From NCBI RefSeq assembly GCF_900769625.1, contig NZ_CAAGHK010000073.1, positions 1 through 28,103 of the forward strand: 28,103 bases of DNA, given 5' to 3'. Below, piece by piece: positions 24,116 to 28,103 of the stretch. Each line of letters starts with the position of its first letter. The first letter of the stretch is position 1. Under the pieces are notes generated by a model. It was not told the origin of the DNA. It was given only the letters and a program-made list of their open reading frames with translations, and searched no databases. The translations under genes and the position numbers were made by a program. The DNA comes from an uncultured Clostridium sp. Lineage in GTDB: Bacteria; Bacillota; Clostridia; Clostridiales; Clostridiaceae.

Positions 24116-25291
24116 ATGTTAAGTAAATTTTATTTATATGAAGGAAAAAATAAGAAAATAGAACAGGGGAGACCTTGGGTTTATAGACATGAAATAAATG
24201 AATATGATGGTGAATATGAAAATGGTGATATTGTTGAAGTATATAACCATAAAGGATATTTTATCGGCAAGGGATATATAAATGATGCAAGCAAAATATC
24301 AATAAGAATAATGACTCATAATATGAATGAGGAAATTGATGAAGAATTTTTCAAGAAGAGATTCAAAGATGCGTGGGAATATAGAAAGACCTTAATTGAT
24401 ACCTCTTCATGCAGATTTATTTTTGGTGAAGCTGATTTCCTTCCAGGACTTACAGTAGATAAGTTCAGCGATTATTTTGTTATACAAGTTTCTACTTTAG
24501 GAATGGAAAAATACAAGGATATTATTGTTAAGATACTTGTAGAAGAATATGGTGCTAAAGGTGTTTATGAAAGAAGTGACATTAAGACAAGAGAAATTGA
24601 AGGGCTAGAACAAACTAAAGGATTCCTTACTGAACCTTTTAATACTAATGTTGAAATAGTTGAAAATGGAGTTAAATACATAGTAGATATTGAAAATGGG
24701 CAGAAGACAGGATTCTTCTTAGATCAGAAAGAAAACAGAGCAGCTATACATAGAATCTGCAAGGATAAAGATGTTCTTGACTGCTTCACTCATACTGGTT
24801 CTTTTGCTTTAAATGCAGGAATAGCTGGTGCAAAATCTGTTTTAGGTATTGATGTATCTCAGCATGCAGTTGATTGTGCAAGAAGAAATGCCGAATTAAA
24901 CAATCTGCAGGATACTGTTAAGTTTGAATGTCATAATGCTTTTGATGTATTAGGTGAATGGTCAAGAGAAGGAAAAGAATTTGATGTTGTCATTCTTGAT
25001 CCACCTGCTTTTACAAAGTCAAAGAATACAATCAAGCAGGCAATAAGAGGCTACAAGGAAATCAATCTTAGAGGAATTAAAATGGTTAAAAAAGGCGGAT
25101 TCTTTGCAACATGCTCATGTTCACATTATATGAGTGAAGAACAGCTTAAGAAGACAGTATGTGAAGCGGCTCATGATGCAAGAAGAACTTTAAGACAAAT
25201 TGAAGTGAGAACTCAAAGCTGTGATCATCCTATTCTTTGGAATTCAGATGAATCATTTTATTTGAAATTCTTTATATTTCAAGTTGTTTAA
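24116..25291 (+). CDS. rlmI: RlmI-type class I rRNA large-subunit methyltransferase
   Basis: The 391-residue protein has the RlmI/YwbD layout: an N-terminal PUA RNA-binding domain (about 5-75, with GRPWVYRHEI and GDIVEVYNHKGYFIGKGY), a linker with PGLTVDKF, then a Rossmann-fold SAM-dependent methyltransferase. QKTGFFLDQKENR, DCFTHTGSFALNAG with GIDVS, DPPAFTKSKN, and TCSCSHYMS (Cys333 and Cys335) are the SAM and m5C catalytic segments. The Escherichia coli family member methylates C1962 of 23S rRNA; the same target is inferred here. AAGGAGA precedes the ATG. It is transcribed alone between terminators. Confidence 0.9.
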   Translation: MLSKFYLYEGKNKKIEQGRPWVYRHEINEYDGEYENGDIVEVYNHKGYFIGKGYINDASKISIRIMTHNMNEEIDEEFFKKRFKDAWEYRKTLIDTSSCRFIFGEADFLPGLTVDKFSDYFVIQVSTLGMEKYKDIIVKILVEEYGAKGVYERSDIKTREIEGLEQTKGFLTEPFNTNVEIVENGVKYIVDIENGQKTGFFLDQKENRAAIHRICKDKDVLDCFTHTGSFALNAGIAGAKSVLGIDVSQHAVDCARRNAELNNLQDTVKFECHNAFDVLGEWSREGKEFDVVILDPPAFTKSKNTIKQAIRGYKEINLRGIKMVKKGGFFATCSCSHYMSEEQLKKTVCEAAHDARRTLRQIEVRTQSCDHPILWNSDESFYLKFFIFQVV

Positions 25292-25388
25292 TATAGAGTT
25301 TTCTAATTGAATATTATTACAATAATAATGCAATATAGATATTCTGATTGATGTTTAATTAAAAATAAACAGTAAATTAAATTTTAAG

Positions 25389-25434
25389 CCCAATAATATA
25401 AATTATAAATTATATATTATTGGGTATTTATTTT
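25389..25434 (+). terminator. Intrinsic terminator of the rRNA methyltransferase gene
   Basis: CCCAATAATATA (25389-25400) and TATATTATTGGG (25413-25424) form a perfect 12-bp stem with a 12-nt loop, and a U-rich tail follows. Confidence 0.85.
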
Positions 25435-25448
25435 AGGTTCTTAGAGAA

Positions 25449-25491
25449 TTTAAACGTTTGAATGATGATTTTAATTCTGTAAACATATACA
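25449..25491 (+). promoter_or_regulatory. Two LacI/CcpA-type operator candidates before gntP
   Basis: TTTAAACGTTTGAA (25449-25462) is a palindrome centred on CG. TGTAAACATATACA (25478-25491) matches the catabolite-responsive element consensus TGWAANCGNTNWCA at 12 of 14 positions, differing in the central G and one T. Both lie 45-90 bp before the permease start, where carbon-catabolite control of a sugar-acid permease would be expected. This is inference from sequence similarity only. Confidence 0.35.
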
Positions 25492-25536
25492 ATCTATTAT
25501 GTTCTTAATAAAAATTAACTATCAGGAGGAATTTAT

Positions 25537-26694
25537 ATGGATATACAAGTAAGTGCATTGGGTGCTATATTAGCTTTAGCAGTAGCAATTTTTCTTATTA
25601 TAAAAAAGATACAGCCAGCTTATGCATTAATAATAGGAGCATTAATAGGAGGACTTGTTGGAGGAGCAAATCTTACAGAAACAGTTACTCTTATGATGAA
25701 TGGAGCAAAGGGTATGATGACTGCCATACTTAGAATTTTAACAGCAGGCGTTCTGGCAGGTGTACTTATCCAGTCAGGGGCAGCGACAAAAATAGCAGAA
25801 ACAATAATTTCAAAACTTGGAGAAAGCAGAGCTCTTATTGCATTAACTATATCAACATTAGTTTTAACAGCAGTTGGAGTATTTGTTGACGTTGCAGTAA
25901 TAACAGTTGCTCCTATTTCACTTGAAATAGCAAGAAAATCAAACATTACAAAAACATCAATATTATTAGCTATGATTGGTGGAGGAAAAGCAGGAAATAT
26001 AATTTCTCCTAATCCAAACACAATAGCAGTTTCAGAAAATTTAAATGTATCATTAACAAGTGTTATGATTGCAGGAATAATTCCAGCAATATTTGGTGTA
26101 ATAATTACATGTATAATTTCAAAGAAATTGGTTAAAAAGGGCACATATGTATATGAAGATGAAGTAATCGAAAATACTGAAAGCATGCCTAGCTTTTTAT
26201 CAGCAATAATTGGACCATTAGTAGCAATTGGATTATTAATGTTAAGGCCAATAGCAAATATCAGCATAGATCCATTAATAGCTTTACCAGTTGGAGGAAT
26301 TATCGGTGTATTATGCATGGGCAAAATCAAAAAGTTAAATGAATATGCAACATTTGGATTAAGCAAGATGACAGGAGTTGCAATTCTTTTAATAGGAACT
26401 GGTACAATAGCAGGAATAATTTCAAACTCTGCTTTAAAAGATGTTATAATCTCAGGTATCAATACTGTAGGATTACCAATTTTTGCTTTAGCACCAATTT
26501 CAGGTATATTAATGGCAGGAGCAACAGCTTCAACAACTTCTGGTGCAGCAGTAGCAAGTTCAGTATTTGGAATCACAATAACAAGTCTTGGTGTTTCAGG
26601 TCTGGCAACAGCAGCAATGATTCATGCTGGATGTACAGTTATTGATTCTCTTCCTCATGGAAGCTTCTTCCATTCGACGGGGGGGAAGTATTAA
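25537..26694 (+). CDS. GntP-family permease (gluconate/glycerate type), 3' end frameshifted
   Basis: The protein is a multi-pass transporter of the GntP family, which imports gluconate and related sugar acids; the glycerate kinase next door suggests glycerate. About a dozen hydrophobic segments are present, with GGKAGNIISPNPNTIAVSENL and SILMAG-type re-entrant stretches typical of the family. GGAGG precedes the ATG. The open frame ends after 385 residues in PHGSFFHSTGGKY. If one base of the G7 tract at 26679-26685 is removed, the frame runs on through GSINMNMNERLKLIPFEAMV and a last membrane helix to a stop at 26792-26794, giving 419 residues. As read, the permease lacks its C-terminal helix. 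Confidence 0.85.
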   Translation: MDIQVSALGAILALAVAIFLIIKKIQPAYALIIGALIGGLVGGANLTETVTLMMNGAKGMMTAILRILTAGVLAGVLIQSGAATKIAETIISKLGESRALIALTISTLVLTAVGVFVDVAVITVAPISLEIARKSNITKTSILLAMIGGGKAGNIISPNPNTIAVSENLNVSLTSVMIAGIIPAIFGVIITCIISKKLVKKGTYVYEDEVIENTESMPSFLSAIIGPLVAIGLLMLRPIANISIDPLIALPVGGIIGVLCMGKIKKLNEYATFGLSKMTGVAILLIGTGTIAGIISNSALKDVIISGINTVGLPIFALAPISGILMAGATASTTSGAAVASSVFGITITSLGVSGLATAAMIHAGCTVIDSLPHGSFFHSTGGKY

Positions 26695-26794
26695 TATGAA
26701 TATGAATGAAAGATTAAAACTTATACCTTTTGAAGCTATGGTTGGTTTAACTATGACAATCATATCAGCAATAGTATTTGGAATTATCTTATAA
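26679..26794 (+). pseudogene. Seven-G tract and displaced C-terminal tail of the GntP permease
   Basis: Seven consecutive G residues (26679-26685) follow ACG-type coding sequence. With six G the codons would read Thr-Gly-Gly-Ser and continue for 36 residues after Gly-Gly, ending in a hydrophobic helix VGLTMTIISAIVFGIIL and TAA 26792-26794, exactly what GntP homologues have at this point. With seven G the ribosome meets TAA at 26692. Possible causes are a read error in a homopolymer, a true mutation, phase variation or frameshifting. Confidence 0.8.
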
Positions 26795-26815
26795 AAATAA
26801 TATATAGAATTATTG

Positions 26816-26849
26816 TACTTATCACTGGATTTTTATCTGGTGGTAAGTA
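26816..26849 (+). other. 15-bp hairpin between the permease and glycerate kinase genes
   Basis: TACTTATCACTGGAT (26816-26830) pairs along its full length, with G-U pairs, with ATCTGGTGGTAAGTA (26835-26849) around a UUUU loop. The tail is UUGUGCUU rather than a U-run, so it may be a weak terminator or an mRNA-processing or stabilising element that sets the ratio of kinase to permease. Confidence 0.55.
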
Positions 26850-26888
26850 TTGTGCTTAAATTTTTAAAAATGATGGAGTGGTTTAGTT

Positions 26889-28013
26889 ATGAAATTTGTA
26901 TTAGCAACTGATTCTTTTAAAGAAAGTATGAAGTCGATTGAAGCATGTGATGTTATGGAAAAAGCAATAAAAAAAGTAAAAACTGATGCAGAAGTAATAA
27001 AAGTTCCAATGGCTGATGGAGGAGAAGGAACTGTTGAAGCTTTAGTTAACGCTACTTCTGGAACTTTTGTTGAAACAGAAGTTTTAAATCCATTAGGACA
27101 GAAAATTAAAGCTTCTTATGGAATTTTAGGAGATAAAAAGACTGCTGTTATTGAAATGGCAAAAGCAAGTGGAATTGAACTTATAAAAAGAGAAGAAAGA
27201 AATCCATTAATAACAACTACATATGGAACTGGGCAGCTTATAAAACATGCACTTGATAATGGAATAAAACATTTAGTAATAGGAATTGGTGGAAGCGCTA
27301 CTAATGATGGAGGATGCGGTATGTTACAGGCATTAGGAGTAAAATTATTAGATAAAGATAATAATGAAATTCCTTTTGGCGGCGGATCTTTAAATAAAAT
27401 CCAAACAATCGATGTTTCTTGTATGTATGAAGGAATAAAAGATGTCACTTTTGAGGTTGCATGTGATGTTACAAATCCATTTGTAGGTCCTACTGGAGCT
27501 TCATATATTTTCGGACCTCAAAAAGGTGCAGATGAAGAAATGGTAGAATTACTTGATAACAATCTTAAACATTTTGCTGAAAAGATAAAAGAAACTTTAA
27601 ATGTTGAAATAGCAGAAGCTTCTGGAGCAGGTGCAGCTGGAGGACTTGGTGGAGCGCTTCTTGCGTTTTTAAATGCAGAGCTTAAGAGTGGAATACAATT
27701 AGTTATAAAGTATACTAATCTTGAAGAAAAAGTTCAAGGTGCAGATTATGTATTTACTGGAGAAGGCGGAATTGATGGTCAGACTATCTTTGGAAAAACT
27801 CCAGTTGGAGTATCAAAGGTAGCAAAGAAATTCAATATCCCTACAATTGCTTTTGGTGGAAGAGTTTCTGATGATGCTGATAATTTATTTGAAGAAGGAG
27901 TTATAGCATTATTCAGCATAATGAGAGGTGTAGAATCACTAGATGATGCATTAAAAAATGGTGCACACAATTTAGAAAAGACTGTTGAAAATGTTGTTAG
28001 AACTTTAATATAA
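26889..28013 (+). CDS. Glycerate kinase, GlxK/GarK family
   Basis: The 374-residue protein has the length and motifs of the GlxK/GarK glycerate kinase family: LATDSFKESM at 5-14, MADGGEGT at 41-48, GTGQLIKHALDNG, IGIGGSATNDGGCGMLQALG, a VACDVTNPFVGPTGA segment, and FTGEGGIDGQT near residues 295-305. Such enzymes phosphorylate D-glycerate, usually to 2-phosphoglycerate, and feed lower glycolysis. GGAG precedes the ATG at a somewhat long distance. It follows a GntP permease, with a hairpin between them, as in glycerate or glucarate utilisation units. The sequence does not fix the 2- versus 3-phosphate product. Confidence 0.93.
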   Translation: MKFVLATDSFKESMKSIEACDVMEKAIKKVKTDAEVIKVPMADGGEGTVEALVNATSGTFVETEVLNPLGQKIKASYGILGDKKTAVIEMAKASGIELIKREERNPLITTTYGTGQLIKHALDNGIKHLVIGIGGSATNDGGCGMLQALGVKLLDKDNNEIPFGGGSLNKIQTIDVSCMYEGIKDVTFEVACDVTNPFVGPTGASYIFGPQKGADEEMVELLDNNLKHFAEKIKETLNVEIAEASGAGAAGGLGGALLAFLNAELKSGIQLVIKYTNLEEKVQGADYVFTGEGGIDGQTIFGKTPVGVSKVAKKFNIPTIAFGGRVSDDADNLFEEGVIALFSIMRGVESLDDALKNGAHNLEKTVENVVRTLI

Positions 28014-28071
28014 AAATAATATAGTATATATATTTTAATAAAGAAAATTCATTATAGTTATCATAGTTTTA

Positions 28072-28099
28072 CACAAAATATGTTTAGAATTATTTTGTG
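28072..28099. repeat. 9-bp inverted repeat at the right edge
   Basis: CACAAAATA (28072-28080) and TATTTTGTG (28091-28099) are perfect arms with a 10-bp loop, followed by AGGT at the window end. It could be an operator or structure before the next gene, which is not visible. Confidence 0.35.
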
Positions 28100-28103
28100 A
28101 GGT

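Noticed and set aside
25620..26576. Long open frame of 318 codons on the minus strand inside the permease gene
   Set aside because: It is the antisense shadow of the GntP coding frame; its Ile/Pro/Ala-rich composition reflects the reversed codons, and it has no ribosome site or family motifs.
1..28103. CRISPR array, tRNA or rRNA genes, insertion sequences, prophage
   Set aside because: No regularly spaced direct repeats, cloverleaf-like or rRNA-like segments, transposase or phage proteins were seen on either strand.

Overview
The window is low-GC DNA with strong GGAGG-type ribosome binding sites, A/T-rich spacers and mostly rightward genes. With its mix of anaerobe-type enzymes it fits a Clostridium-like Firmicute chromosome (inference; no rRNA or other taxonomic marker is present). 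I see no phage, IS transposase, CRISPR array, tRNA or rRNA.

Layout. 1-330: the last 25 codons of an unidentified gene, a 13-bp inverted repeat and a long hairpin terminator. 331-885 (minus): a YdjM-type membrane hydrolase. 1123-4632: a four-gene rightward cassette with a CobW-family GTPase, a shortened CobW-like GTPase without the CxCC metal motif, an ArsP_1/UPF0718 permease and a TIGR03943-type partner. It ends at a terminator shared with a convergent lipoprotein gene (4731-5300). 5517-6383: a stress-type short-chain dehydrogenase. 6818-11164: a 1448-residue protein carrying two activase ATPase modules, a DUF2229-type region and a dehydratase-like C-terminal region. 11308-13847: a polar amino-acid ABC transporter whose leader holds a promoter followed by a terminator-like hairpin. 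13848-14451: a decayed, possibly GNAT-like fragment and A/T-rich spacer.

14452-15120: a nitroreductase. 15162-18761: a TPP riboswitch and terminator in front of tenA and thiZ-thiX-thiY, a route for salvaging thiamine pyrimidine breakdown products. 19122-19517: a zinc-ribbon protein. 19609-20412: a collapsed arylsulfotransferase-like lipoprotein. 20591-21424: endonuclease IV. 21704-23755: an oleate hydratase with an N-terminal hydrophobic extension and an acidic insertion of about 107 residues. 24116-25291: an RlmI-type rRNA methyltransferase. 25537-28013: a GntP-family permease, shifted out of frame at a seven-G tract, followed by a glycerate kinase, together a likely glycerate uptake and phosphorylation unit.

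Most genes belong to known families. The points most worth a second look are the GTPase/permease cassette with its degenerate second GTPase, the oleate hydratase insertion, the G7 frameshift, the promoter-then-terminator leader at 11196-11307 and the arylsulfotransferase remnant. Calls rest on reading motifs by eye; no database search was run.
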